A DNA stretch of 64,000 nt from Methylobacterium sp. Leaf112 (GTDB lineage Bacteria; Pseudomonadota; Alphaproteobacteria; Rhizobiales; Beijerinckiaceae), in contig NZ_LMNG01000001.1 of the NCBI RefSeq assembly GCF_001423295.1, positions 310,829 through 374,828 on the forward strand, written 5' to 3'. The notes under the pieces are model-generated. The model did not search any database. It was given only the letters and a program-made list of their open reading frames with translations, and was not told the DNA's origin. Position 1 is the first letter of the stretch, and each line of letters begins with the position of its first letter. The translations under genes were made by a program, and so were the position numbers. This document shows, piece after piece, positions 18,442 to 27,142 of this stretch.

Positions 18442-18929
18442 CCATCGCCTCCGACGTCGTGATGGTCAGCCCGCCGGGCTGCCATTCTCCCCCAGTGCTC
18501 CGGTGACGTCGTTGACCGGAGCGACTTGTGATCGTTCTGCCTTGGCTGGCTTGCGATCGAAGAAAGATCGCAGAGCCTATTAATCCTTGCCGAGTCTCCG
18601 CTTCTGTAGTTGCGAAGTTATCGGCGATCTTCGCTCTAAAGGCTCGATGGAGATAGAGTATTTTCAATATTGCCCGGCACGAGCCGCTTTATCCAGGTCT
18701 GCGTACGATCTGTGGTTGTTCGGTACGATGTCGTCCAAAGCTTTGCGTCATCCACCGATTCGCGTCTGCCGGATCATCCATGTCTGGCGCGCCAGGACAG
18801 GTCAATGCCCGATCCCCATAGGTCAGAGTTCCATCACCCGGCATCCATGGGCGTGGGCTCCGATCAAGTCTTGGTGGAATCCTAAAAAACGACGATCTCG
18901 GAGACCGTGTGCCCCGTCGCCGAGCGCAA
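18442..18929. other. Intergenic region upstream of ftcR
   Basis: About 490 bases without a convincing gene, more AT-rich than the flanks between 18570 and 18720. It contains the inverted repeat TGCGATC (18552-18558) and GATCGCA (18566-18572), about 110 bases before the ftcR start, a possible operator, and the 3' flank of the flhB-coupled gene. Short frames across it lack coding character. Confidence 0.5.
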
Positions 18930-19403
18930 TCAGCCTGCCACCGGGGCGAGCCGAGCCTCGGCCAGGGCGCTCGCGAAGCCATTGAGGCAGAAGCCCGGTC
19001 CCTCGTCGGCCAGAATGCGCTGGATCGCCACACCAACGTAGACGCCGTCGAGGACGAGCTTGAAGAACACCGTCACGGGGGCGGTGACGAACTCCATGTC
19101 GAGGACGACGGTGAGGGAGCGTCCCCAGTCGAAGCGCACGTCGGCTCCGTCGGCATAGGCGATGGTCGCTTCCTTGAAGAACGGCTCGGCCGAGGAAGCG
19201 ACGAGGTCGGCGATGTTGCCGTGGCGCTCGCCCTGCACCCATCCGATCAGGATGCCGCCGTCGAGGAGGCACAGTTCCGCGATGAAGTCCCGGATCGCCG
19301 TGGCGAACACGCGCTCGGCCGCCGCGAGCACGTCCGCGGTGTTGCCCTGGTGGGGGCTGGGCACGGTGTCCGGCAGGGGGTCCAGCATGGGCAAAACGCT
19401 CAT
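18930..19403 (-). CDS. Unknown protein translationally coupled to flhB
   Basis: 157 aa, no family recognised. No signal peptide or membrane helix is obvious; it is a compact acidic domain with alternating hydrophobic strands (GGILIGWVQGERHGNIADLV, FKLVLDGVYVGVAIQRILA). Its ATG shares a base with the flhB stop (TGATG), so it is translated with flhB, and it is last in the motA-fliM-fliN-fliG-flhB gene run. That coupling suggests a flagellar export or regulation role, which is inference. Confidence 0.75.
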   Translation of the reverse strand: MSVLPMLDPLPDTVPSPHQGNTADVLAAAERVFATAIRDFIAELCLLDGGILIGWVQGERHGNIADLVASSAEPFFKEATIAYADGADVRFDWGRSLTVVLDMEFVTAPVTVFFKLVLDGVYVGVAIQRILADEGPGFCLNGFASALAEARLAPVAG

Positions 19404-20461
19404 CAGCGGGCTTTCGAGAACAGGAAGAACAGGACCTGGGCCACGGCGCTATAGAACTCCGCCGGGATCATCCGATCGATTTCGACACTGTCGTACAGGG
19501 ACCTTGCGAGAGGCTTGTCTTCCACCACCGGAACGCCGTTCGCCTCGGCGATTTCGCGGATGCGCAGGGCGAGGAGGTCCTTGCCTTTGGCGAGAACCAG
19601 GGGGGCCGGCTGCTCGTCGCGATTGTAGCGGAGCGCAATGGCGTAGTGGGTCGGATTCGCGATCACCAGGGTGGCGTTCTTGACGTTGGCGAGCATGCGC
19701 TTGCGCGAACGGTCCTGGGCCATGGAGCGCAGGCGCCCCTTGACCAGGGGATCGCCCTCGGCCTGCTTGTGCTCGTCCTTAAGATCCTGCTTCGACATCC
19801 GGATCGAGCGCTGCCAGCGCAGGCGCGACCACACGAGGTCGGCCGCCACGATGACGATGGTGGCGATGCTGACCACCGACACGAGGCGGATCGCCACGGT
19901 GAGGATCAGTTCGGGGATCTGGCTCGGGTCGGAGAACATGGCATTCACGGCTTTGTTGCCCTCCGAGCGCAGGAGCAGCAGGGCGACGATGGTGACGCTC
20001 AAGAATTTAAAGAGCGATTTCAGGAACTCGACCTGACCGGCCTTTCCGAAGATCCGTCCCCAGCCCTTGGCCAGCGAGATCCTGGACCATTGCGGCCGGA
20101 TGCGCTCGCCGACCACGCTCGGCACGTTCTGCACCAGGGAGGCGACGAGGCTGCACCCGCCGATGATTGCCAGGATCGGGAGCAGGAATTTGGCCGCCGA
20201 CAGGGCGGTGCCCTCGAGGATGCGCGCGGCGTCCTGGCTGTTCTCCAGGGCGAAATCGCGCGGGTGGTCGATGAACGTCATGAGATCGCGCACCAGGGGG
20301 GCGGTCCCGTCGCGCACCACGAGGCTCAAGGCGATGAGCATCCCGAGGATCGAGGCGAACACGGGCGCTTCGCGGGAGAACGGGACGTCGCCCTTCTCGA
20401 CGGCGTCGCGCACCCGTTTCTCGGTGGCGTCCTCGGTCTTGCTCTCCTGATCGTCAGACAT
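19403..20461 (-). CDS. flhB: Flagellar export protein FlhB
   Basis: Export-gate switch protein that changes substrate class from rod/hook to filament. 352 aa. Four membrane helices lie in the first ~210 residues. The self-cleavage motif NPTH is present in TLVIANPTHYAIALRYNRDE, followed by KPLARSLYDSVEIDRMIPAE, standard for the family. Start MSDDQESKTEDATEKRVRDA is typical. About 68 bases after fliG on the same strand. Confidence 0.97.
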   Translation of the reverse strand: MSDDQESKTEDATEKRVRDAVEKGDVPFSREAPVFASILGMLIALSLVVRDGTAPLVRDLMTFIDHPRDFALENSQDAARILEGTALSAAKFLLPILAIIGGCSLVASLVQNVPSVVGERIRPQWSRISLAKGWGRIFGKAGQVEFLKSLFKFLSVTIVALLLLRSEGNKAVNAMFSDPSQIPELILTVAIRLVSVVSIATIVIVAADLVWSRLRWQRSIRMSKQDLKDEHKQAEGDPLVKGRLRSMAQDRSRKRMLANVKNATLVIANPTHYAIALRYNRDEQPAPLVLAKGKDLLALRIREIAEANGVPVVEDKPLARSLYDSVEIDRMIPAEFYSAVAQVLFFLFSKAR

Positions 20462-20529
20462 GCACGGGGCCGCGCAACGCGGGCGCGGTCCGGTCGGCGA
20501 TGCCCAGACCCGTCATGCGGTGCGGCGCC

Positions 20530-21585
20530 TCAGCGGACGAGGGGCTCAACCTCGCCTCCGGCATTGATCTCGATGTCGCCGCGCCCGGCCATCTCCATGG
20601 CGAGATCCGTGATCGAGCGCCGGGCTTCCAGCACGTCCTTCTGCGCGGCCGGCTCGCCACCGTTGAGTTCGTGCTCGACCATGCGCTTCACGCGCGCCGA
20701 CAGGGCGCTCAGAACCACGGTGCGGAACTCGGCGTCCGTGCCCTTGAGGGCCATGACGAGGCGGTCGTTCGGCACGGCATCGAACAGGGTGGTGCGCGCG
20801 CGCGGCGCCAGCTTGACGATGTCGTCGAAGGTGAAGAGCAGGCCCTTGAGGATCTCCACGGATTTCGGCCTGGATTCTCCGAGACTCGTCAGCACCTCGT
20901 CGATCTGCGTGCGCTCCATCTTGTTGATGATGTCGGCCATCTTGGCGTGGGTGTCGGCCCCCGAATTGCGCGAGCCGTTGATGAGGAAGTCGTCGTGCAG
21001 CGCGCGCTGGACCGCTTGCATGATCTCGTCGACCACGGGCTTGAACGTCAGCATCCGGCGCATCACCGTGTTGCGCAGGGGCTGGGGCAGGTGGGCCATC
21101 ACCTTGGCGGCGGTGGCGGGCTTGATCCGGGACAGGATCAGGGCCGCCGTCTGCGGATGCTCCTTGACGAGGGTGCTCGCGAGCACGGTCTCGGAGACCT
21201 CCGACATCCGCTCCCAGACGGACCGGGTGGAATCACCGCGCACATCGGCGAGGATCTCGGCGAGCTGGGCCGCGGGAATCAGACCGGTGAGGAGCTTCTC
21301 CACCTCCTGCACGGTGCCGACGAGGCTGCCGCCGTTGGAGAACTCGCCCGAGAACGCATCCACGATGGTGTCGAGCTGACCGGCGCTGACGGAGCCGAGC
21401 TGCATCGCCGAGCGGGTGATGCGCTTGATCTCGTCGGCCTCGAAATATTTCAGCAGGCGGCCGGCCGCCGGCTTGCCCATGGCGAGCAGCAGGGCCGCGA
21501 CCTCGTCCACGGGGGCGAGCTGGCGCGGAAGGCCCGGCGGCGCTTGCGGAATCGGCACGCTGCCCACGCTCATCGGCTCAGCCAT
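20530..21585 (-). CDS. fliG: Flagellar motor switch protein FliG
   Basis: C-ring protein that links the MS-ring to the stator. 351 aa. Contains KEHPQTAALILSRIKPATAA (EHPQ motif of the middle domain) and the charged C-terminal torque helix region VMALKGTDAEFRTVVLSALS. It overlaps the fliN 3' end by eight bases. Its partners FliF and MotA are encoded nearby on the opposite and the same strand. Confidence 0.96.
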   Translation of the reverse strand: MAEPMSVGSVPIPQAPPGLPRQLAPVDEVAALLLAMGKPAAGRLLKYFEADEIKRITRSAMQLGSVSAGQLDTIVDAFSGEFSNGGSLVGTVQEVEKLLTGLIPAAQLAEILADVRGDSTRSVWERMSEVSETVLASTLVKEHPQTAALILSRIKPATAAKVMAHLPQPLRNTVMRRMLTFKPVVDEIMQAVQRALHDDFLINGSRNSGADTHAKMADIINKMERTQIDEVLTSLGESRPKSVEILKGLLFTFDDIVKLAPRARTTLFDAVPNDRLVMALKGTDAEFRTVVLSALSARVKRMVEHELNGGEPAAQKDVLEARRSITDLAMEMAGRGDIEINAGGEVEPLVR

Positions 21586-21958
21586 TCTGTCCGGAATCCG
21601 CCGGGCCGACGATCTCCGTCAGGGAGACGCCGAAACGGGAATTGTCCTCCTCGACCACGACGATCTCGCCACGCGCGACCACGCGGCCGTTCACGGTGAC
21701 GTCGACGGGCTCGCCGACCCGGTGGTCGAGGGAGACGATGGCGCCGCGCCCGAGCTTCATCAGGTCGGCCACCGGCATGGTCGCCGAGCCGAGGACCACC
21801 TGGATCAGCACCGGGATGCGCAGGATCGAGTCGATGTTGCGGTTGTCGCCGATGCGCGCCTCGGCGGCCGGGGCCGGAGACGCCGCCGTCACGGTGGGAA
21901 ATACGGGGGCGGCGCCCGCCGGGGCGGTCTCCGCGTCGTCGAAGGGGCTGTTGCTCAT
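21578..21958 (-). CDS. fliN: Flagellar motor switch protein FliN
   Basis: Lower C-ring component that binds export components and CheY-dependent switch partners. 126 aa. A Pro/Ala-rich N-terminus of ~40 residues precedes the SpoA domain (ILRIPVLIQVVLGSATMPVA, VTVNGRVVARGEIVVVEED, RFGVSLTEIV). Overlaps fliG by eight bases; 79 bases after the DUF6468 gene. Confidence 0.94.
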   Translation of the reverse strand: MSNSPFDDAETAPAGAAPVFPTVTAASPAPAAEARIGDNRNIDSILRIPVLIQVVLGSATMPVADLMKLGRGAIVSLDHRVGEPVDVTVNGRVVARGEIVVVEEDNSRFGVSLTEIVGPADSGQNG

Positions 21959-22037
21959 CGTCCGCTCGTGGAGGGGTGACGTCGTGCGTCAGGATCGGAG
22001 GCGTCGGGGATCAGAGTCGGTCGAAGGCGCGAGATGG

Positions 22038-22349
22038 TCAACCGCCCGGGACCCGCGCCTGCCGGGCGAGGTCGTTCGCAAGGGCCCGGCGGCCGTTCTC
22101 GAGGGCGGTGAGGGTCGTGCGCGCCTCCTCGATCTTGCCGTCGAGGGCCTCGAGGATCGCCCGCCCCTCCGTGCTGAAGCCGCGCACGGCTTCGCCCGCC
22201 TGGCTCAGGGCGTGACCCGACTGGGTGAGGATACGGCCGTACTCGGCCTGGGTCCGGTCGAGGCGCTTGAGCTTGAGATACATCGGCACCACGCAGGCGC
22301 TCGTCGCGATGAGCGCGAGGAGCAGGATGGTGTCAACCAGAGGCGTCAT
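22038..22349 (-). CDS. DUF6468-type flagellar-locus membrane protein
   Basis: 103 aa, between fliM and fliN, a position where Rhizobiales carry a DUF6468 gene. One membrane helix at about residues 5-25 (VDTILLLALIATSACVVPMY) followed by a coiled-coil tail rich in Glu/Arg/Ala (EGRAILEALDGKIEEARTTL). Start ATG overlaps the fliM stop by four bases (ATGA), so it is coupled to fliM. Function unknown; probably inner-membrane, with the coiled coil in the cytoplasm. Confidence 0.8.
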   Translation of the reverse strand: MTPLVDTILLLALIATSACVVPMYLKLKRLDRTQAEYGRILTQSGHALSQAGEAVRGFSTEGRAILEALDGKIEEARTTLTALENGRRALANDLARQARVPGG

Positions 22350-23299
22350 GGCACGAGGCCTTCCTTCTCGGGGGCGATGGCTTCGTCGATGCGCAGGACG
22401 TAGGAGCCTTGCGCCTGCCCCATATGGCACCAGAACAGCGGCCTGTCGTTGCCCTCGAGCTTCACCCGCGTGGTCGGGGTGGCGTCGAGCCCGATGACCT
22501 GGCCGACCTTGAGTGCGGAGATCTCGCCGAGGGTCAGGGTGCGCTCCTCCAGCACGGCGCGGAGCGTCACTTCCGCCTTCTGCACCTCGGCCGCGATCTG
22601 CTGGCTCCAGATGGGATCGCGCGCCACCGATTCCCCGGTGAGCACCTTGGACAGGCTCGGGCGCATGGGGTTGATCACCGATTGCGGGATGATGAGGAAC
22701 ATCTCGCCGCTGCGGTTGAGCGCCTGGAGCAGGAACTTCGCTTCCACCGCCTTGTTGCCGCGCCCGCCGATGACGGCGAACTCCATACGGGTCTCGGTCC
22801 GTTCCAGGCGGAACGGTGTGGCGGCCACGAGGGAGAACGAGGATTCGAGCGCCTTGCCGACCTGCTCCAGTACGATCTGGGCGATGCGGGTCTCGATGCC
22901 GGAGAACGGGCGCTCGTCCTCCACCGGCGGCTCGCCGCCATCGGACCCCAGCAGCACCTCCACCATGGTGAAGACGAAGTCGCGGTCGAGGCCGACGAGG
23001 ATGTGGCTGTCCCAGTCGGGCGCGTGGAAGAGGCCCGCGATGGCGTTGTTGTCGTAGGCATCGAGCAATTCGCCGATGCGGCCGCTCTGGATGCCGCCGA
23101 GGGAAAAGTGCACCGGCGAGGCGACGAGGTGCTTGAGGTTGTCCGAGCAGCCCGTGGTCAGGCGGTCGAACACCACGCTGAGCATCGGCAGGCGGTCGAG
23201 GGACAGGCCGCCCGCCTCGATGAGGCGTGCGCGGATGTCGGTGTTCGGCGGTTTCTGGCCGGAGGGGTCCTCCGCTGGGGGGACCGGGGGCGTATCCAT
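22346..23299 (-). CDS. fliM: Flagellar motor switch protein FliM
   Basis: Middle C-ring protein. 317 aa. The CheC-like middle domain shows LSVVFDRLTTGCSDNLKHL and FVFTMVEVLLGSDGGE, and the C-terminal SpoA domain TLGEISALKVGQVIGLDATP. The CheY-binding N-terminal segment is not evident; the first ~25 residues are Pro/Asp-rich instead. It lies 2 bases from motA and overlaps the DUF6468 gene. Confidence 0.94.
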   Translation of the reverse strand: MDTPPVPPAEDPSGQKPPNTDIRARLIEAGGLSLDRLPMLSVVFDRLTTGCSDNLKHLVASPVHFSLGGIQSGRIGELLDAYDNNAIAGLFHAPDWDSHILVGLDRDFVFTMVEVLLGSDGGEPPVEDERPFSGIETRIAQIVLEQVGKALESSFSLVAATPFRLERTETRMEFAVIGGRGNKAVEAKFLLQALNRSGEMFLIIPQSVINPMRPSLSKVLTGESVARDPIWSQQIAAEVQKAEVTLRAVLEERTLTLGEISALKVGQVIGLDATPTTRVKLEGNDRPLFWCHMGQAQGSYVLRIDEAIAPEKEGLVP

Positions 23300-23301
23300 G
23301 G

Positions 23302-24174
23302 TCAGGCAGCCTCGCGCTGGGCACCGCCGTTCACGGTGGCGTTCTCGACCTCGTCGATGGTGGGGCGGTCGCTGAGCGAGATGCCCTTGCGGCCGTGCTC
23401 GACGGCGATCTGCGGCACGGCCCCGCTCATGTACGCGAGCAGGCTCTGTTTGACGATGATGTAGACGTGGGCCTGCTTCTCGCGGATCACCTTGATCTTC
23501 GTCGCGAACGGCGCGAGCACGCCGTAGGACATGAACACGCCGAAGAAGGTGCCGACGAGCGCGGCGCCGATGAGGCCGCCGAGGATCTGGGGCGACTGGT
23601 CCAGCGCCCCCATCGCCTTCACGATGCCGAGCACCGCCGCGACGATGCCCAGCGCCGGCATCGCCTCCGCCACCATGGTGACGGCGCCGTAGGGCTTGAG
23701 CCGGTCCTTGCGGTAGCCGTTGATCTCTTCGTCCATCAGGGCCTCGATCTCGTGGGCGCGGGCATTGCCGATGAGGATCAGGCGAGCGTAGTCGCAGATG
23801 AACAGGACGAGGTCGGCGTTCTTGGCGATGGCCGGATAGGCCTTGAACAGGTCGGAATTCGCCGGGTCGTCGAGGTGGGGCTCGACCTCGTTGCGGGGCT
23901 TGGCCTTCAGCTCGCGCATGAGGGCGTGGAGGAGGCCGAGAAGCTCGAGGTAGTCCTTGCGCTTGGGCACCTTGCCGGTGAGGGCGTCCATGCTCGCCTT
24001 GCCGGAATCCACCACCGTCTTCATCGGGTTGGCCATGACGAAGGCGCCGGCCCCCATGCCGCCGATGATCACGAACTCCCAGGGCTGCCAGAGCACTTCG
24101 AGGTGCCCGCCCATGGCGACGAACCCGCCGAGCATGCAGCCGATTCCGATGACGAGGCCGATGACAATGCCCAA
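23302..24174 (-). CDS. motA: Flagellar motor stator protein MotA
   Basis: Membrane half of the stator with MotB. 290 aa with four membrane helices: two at the N-terminus ([35 protein letters not shown]) and two after the cytoplasmic loop ([40 protein letters not shown]). The conserved Pro in AEAMPALG helps proton-driven motion. First gene of the leftward flagellar arm, unlike motB, which is on the other strand. Confidence 0.97.
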   Translation of the reverse strand: MGIVIGLVIGIGCMLGGFVAMGGHLEVLWQPWEFVIIGGMGAGAFVMANPMKTVVDSGKASMDALTGKVPKRKDYLELLGLLHALMRELKAKPRNEVEPHLDDPANSDLFKAYPAIAKNADLVLFICDYARLILIGNARAHEIEALMDEEINGYRKDRLKPYGAVTMVAEAMPALGIVAAVLGIVKAMGALDQSPQILGGLIGAALVGTFFGVFMSYGVLAPFATKIKVIREKQAHVYIIVKQSLLAYMSGAVPQIAVEHGRKGISLSDRPTIDEVENATVNGGAQREAA

Positions 24175-24259
24175 GGTCTCTGGCCTCCGCCGGTGTGAAC
24201 GCGTGTCACGTCCTGAGCGGCGGAGGTACGGCGGCAGGCTTGTGCGGGGCTGGGACCCC

Positions 24260-24460
24260 TCAACGCGCGGGCGGCACGCGTTCCCGACCCTTGGCCGCCG
24301 TCGGGAACAGCACCGTACCGGCCACGAGCCCGAGGAGTGCGGCGAGCCCGAGCCGGCCCCAGCCCGCGGGTTTCCCGCCGCGCGGCTTCGCCCGTGCTCG
24401 CGCGCCGGGCGAGGCGGTGTGGGGGCGTTGCCGGTCGTGGGCTTCGTCGAGGCTGCTCAT
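24260..24460 (-). CDS. Small single-pass membrane protein (hypothetical)
   Basis: 66 aa from ATG 24460. A basic, Pro-rich N-terminus precedes one hydrophobic segment ([16 protein letters not shown] at about 37-52). It is upstream of motA on the same strand and divergent from yebC. No homology recognised; the protein could be spurious, but the hydrophobic stretch and codon use fit a real gene. Confidence 0.4.
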   Translation of the reverse strand: MSSLDEAHDRQRPHTASPGARARAKPRGGKPAGWGRLGLAALLGLVAGTVLFPTAAKGRERVPPAR

Positions 24461-24602
24461 GGGGATCAACGCCTTGGCGGCGGCCGCGTTGCCACGCCGC
24501 ATGGGGCCGGCCTATAAACGCCGCCCATTCCCGATGCCGCGTGCCGTCGAGGAGGCCCGGCCTCCTCCGGCGCCGCTCCCTTTCGCGAGAGTCGATCACC
24601 CC

Positions 24603-25349
24603 ATGGCCGGCCATTCCCAGTTCAAGAACATCATGCACCGCAAGGGCCGCGTCGATGCGGTCCGGTCCAAGATCTTCGGCAAGCTCGCCCGCGAGATCAC
24701 GGTGGCGGCCAAGCTCGGCCTGCCGGACCCCGCCATGAATGCGCGCCTGCGCGCCGCCATCATCGCGGCCCGCGCCGAGAACGTGCCGAAGGACAACATC
24801 GAGCGCGCCATCAAGAAGGCACAGAGCGCCGATTCCGAGAATTACGACGAGATCCGCTACGAGGGCTACGGCCCCGGCGGCGCCGCCCTCATCGTCGAGG
24901 CGCAGACGGACAACCGCAACCGCACCGCCTCCGACGTGCGCTCGGCCTTCACCAAGTCCGGCGGCAGCCTCGCCGAGACCGGCGCCGTCTCGTTCATGTT
25001 CGATCATGTCGGCGTGGTGGAATTCGACGCCGGAGTGGCGGATGCCGACACCATGCTGGAGGCCGCCATTGAGGCCGGCGCCGACGACGTGCGATCGGAT
25101 GCAGACGGTCACGAGGTCACCTGCGCCCAGGACGCCTACGGCGAGGTCTCCAAGGCCCTCGAGGCGCGCTTCGGCGAGCCCCGCCGCACGGCGCTGGTCT
25201 GGAAGGCCCAGAACACCATCGAGGTCGACGACGAGACCGGCGAGAAGCTCCTGCGTCTCGTGGAGGTGATCGAGGATCAGGACGACGTCCAGAACGTGTT
25301 CGTGAACTTCGCCCTGTCGGAAGCCCTGATGGAGAAGCTGGCGGGCTGA
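24603..25349 (+). CDS. yebC: YebC/PmpR family transcriptional regulator or translation factor
   Basis: 248 aa. [20 protein letters not shown] is the conserved start, which fixes ATG 24603 rather than the longer open frame. [20 protein letters not shown] and SVSFMFDH-like [13 protein letters not shown] mark the three-domain YebC/TACO1 fold. Family members bind DNA or help the ribosome through proline stretches. In many alphaproteobacteria yebC is upstream of ruvC; here glsA and glnII separate them. Confidence 0.96.
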   Translation: MAGHSQFKNIMHRKGRVDAVRSKIFGKLAREITVAAKLGLPDPAMNARLRAAIIAARAENVPKDNIERAIKKAQSADSENYDEIRYEGYGPGGAALIVEAQTDNRNRTASDVRSAFTKSGGSLAETGAVSFMFDHVGVVEFDAGVADADTMLEAAIEAGADDVRSDADGHEVTCAQDAYGEVSKALEARFGEPRRTALVWKAQNTIEVDDETGEKLLRLVEVIEDQDDVQNVFVNFALSEALMEKLAG

Positions 25350-25381
25350 ACGGTCCCGTCTCGTCGCAGGGGCGGTTTCCG

Positions 25382-25456
25382 GGTTGGCAGTTTCCGGGTT
25401 GGCAGTTTCCGGATTGGCAGTTTCCGGATTGGCAGTTTCCGGATTGGCAGTTTCAT
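25382..25456 (+). repeat. 15-bp tandem repeat, five copies
   Basis: Five head-to-tail units of GGTTGGCAGTTTCCG, the last three starting GATTGG and the last ending TTTCAT. It fills most of the yebC-glsA gap and stops about 30 bases before the glutaminase start. Copy number is likely to vary between strains; a role in glsA expression is speculation. Confidence 0.9.
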
Positions 25457-25488
25457 TGCGTCGCGGTGAGACTGCCCCTTGAGCCCGC

Positions 25489-26445
25489 GTGAGACGCTCC
25501 GTGCCGCAAACGCCCAGCCCCGACCTGCACGCTGTCGTGCGGGAGATCGCCGAGGAGATGCGGGTCCGGCCCGACCGGGGCGAGGTGGCGACCTACATTC
25601 CCGAACTCGCCCGCGTCGACGCCGGCGCCTTCGGCCTCGTCGTCATCGATGCCGACGGCACCGTCGCGTCCGGCGGCGACGCCGACGTGGCGTTCTCGAT
25701 CCAGAGCATCTCGAAGGTGTTCACCCTGACCCTGGCCCTCGGCATGGTCGGGGACCGCCTGTGGCGCCGGGTCGGGCGCGAGCCTTCGGGCAGCCCGTTC
25801 AACTCCATCGTCCAGTTGGAGCGCGAGCGTGGAATTCCGCGCAATCCCTTCATCAATGCGGGCGCCATCGCGGTCACCGACGTGATCCTGTCGGGACATC
25901 AGCCGCGGGAGGCCTTGGGCGAGATCCTGCGTTTCATGCAGTTCCTGGCCGAAGATCCGAGCATCGCCATCGACGAGGCCGTGGCGGCTTCCGAGCTACG
26001 CACGGGTTTCCGCAACGTAGCGCTCGCCAATTACATGAAATCCTTCGGCGTCCTCGACAACCCAGTGGATTTCACCCTCGGCGTCTACTTCCATCACTGC
26101 GCCATCAGCATGACTTGCCGACAGCTCGCCACGGCGGGGCGCTTCCTCGTGCATTCGGGGCGGACACCCTCGACGGGTCATTCCGTCGTTTCGGCCGAAC
26201 GGGCGCGCCGCATCAATGCGGTGATGCTCACCTGCGGGCATTACGACGGTTCGGGCGAGTTCGCCTACCGCGTCGGCCTGCCCGGCAAGAGCGGGGTCGG
26301 CGGCGGCATCCTGGCCGTGGCGCCGGGGCGTGCCTCCATCGCCGTGTGGTCGCCCGGCCTCGACGCCTCGGGCAATTCCCACCTCGGCCGGATCGCCCTC
26401 GAAGCGCTCACCAAGCGCCTCGGCTGGTCGATCTTCGGCGTCTGA
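25489..26445 (+). CDS. glsA: Glutaminase
   Basis: Hydrolyses glutamine to glutamate and ammonia in the cytoplasm. 318 aa, normal length. The serine-dependent beta-lactamase-like active site is the SISK motif at residues 73-76 ([15 protein letters not shown]), with [17 protein letters not shown] and a late [16 protein letters not shown] loop as family signatures. Upstream lies a 15-bp tandem repeat. It shares this locus with glnII, which runs the opposite reaction. Confidence 0.95.
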   Translation: MRRSVPQTPSPDLHAVVREIAEEMRVRPDRGEVATYIPELARVDAGAFGLVVIDADGTVASGGDADVAFSIQSISKVFTLTLALGMVGDRLWRRVGREPSGSPFNSIVQLERERGIPRNPFINAGAIAVTDVILSGHQPREALGEILRFMQFLAEDPSIAIDEAVAASELRTGFRNVALANYMKSFGVLDNPVDFTLGVYFHHCAISMTCRQLATAGRFLVHSGRTPSTGHSVVSAERARRINAVMLTCGHYDGSGEFAYRVGLPGKSGVGGGILAVAPGRASIAVWSPGLDASGNSHLGRIALEALTKRLGWSIFGV

Positions 26446-26482
26446 TCGGGCACTACGGTGTCCGGGTCTGGTCCGTGTCCGG

Positions 26483-26674
26483 TCAGGCCTTGCGGGAACG
26501 GTCCGAATCCAGCAGCGCGGCTTCGTGATAACCGCAATCGACGTACGTGGCAGGCGACTGCATCGGCTTGGCATCGACAGGCGAGCGGCCAGAATCCCGG
26601 CGCTCCGTTCCGAGGCGTCCCCCGACGGGGAAGGCATAGATCTTCGCGGTTTCACGGGTGGCGGAGGGCGTCAT
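26483..26674 (-). CDS. gstI: GstI-like / DUF2735 small protein, candidate translational inhibitor of glnII
   Basis: 63 aa from ATG 26674, preceded by a strong AAGGAGAT site 7 bases upstream. Motifs ETAKIYAFPVGGR and the ending VDCGYHEAALLDSDRSRK match the DUF2735 pattern (start ...AKIY.FP, end YH.AA). In Rhizobium leguminosarum the 63-aa GstI is encoded divergently upstream of glnII and blocks glnII translation when nitrogen is ample. Length, divergent position and neighbour agree here. Identity with GstI is inferred from these features; no search was run. Confidence 0.72.
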   Translation of the reverse strand: MTPSATRETAKIYAFPVGGRLGTERRDSGRSPVDAKPMQSPATYVDCGYHEAALLDSDRSRKA

Positions 26675-27142
26675 GGAATGGGATCTCCTTCGGAGCGAGG
26701 CTGGTGGCGCCGCTCGATCACTGTTCGCAATATAGCCCCTTCGCCGCGGAATTGCGCGGCCTGTCGCGAATAAAAGCATTGTTTGCCGGAAATATGCGCA
26801 ACGGCAGGATTGCAAAAACAGCGAGCAATATTGTTCGACCAAAGCTCACGGCGGGTCCGGTCTAGATTTTCGCGGACCTGTCAGCTCGCGTTACTGGCGA
26901 ATGATTGCCCAAGAACATGGCATGGACACGGTATGATGAATAAATTAGCAATCTGAATAAAATTTGTGCAGAAGCTGCCCGTCCCTGAGAGAAGCAAAGG
27001 CGGGGCGGGCTTCACGTCGCTCGTGTTGCTGCGAACGTGAATTGGCATAGCAAATGCTTTTGCGAGGGCGGCAGTTCCCTGGGGCGGCCGACGGTCCGCG
27101 CTTGCCGGTGGTCCGCACCGCGAACGGAAGAGAAACTTCACG
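26675..27142. other. Divergent gstI-glnII control region
   Basis: 468 bases without a gene, AT-richer than the surroundings. It should hold the promoters of both gstI and glnII. A sigma-54-type element at 27043-27057 points to glnII. No matching -24/-12 element was found for the gstI direction. Confidence 0.6.
27043..27057 (+). promoter_or_regulatory. Candidate sigma-54 (RpoN) promoter of glnII
   Basis: TGGCATAGCAAATGC has the diagnostic GG and GC doublets at -24 and -12 with the correct 12-base offset (27044-27045 and 27056-27057), close to the consensus TGGCAC...TTGC. Transcription would start near 27069, leaving a leader of about 74 bases. GlnII is NtrC/sigma-54 controlled in rhizobia. 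No clear NtrC operator was located. Confidence 0.6.

Noticed and set aside
18587..18985. Plus-strand ORF in the ftcR upstream region
   Set aside because: Its translation lacks hydrophobic or helical pattern and its end overlaps the flhB-coupled gene; coding bias is not convincing.
26683..26850. Sigma-54-type promoter for gstI on the minus strand
   Set aside because: Several GC and CC doublets were checked, but none had the exact 12-base offset.
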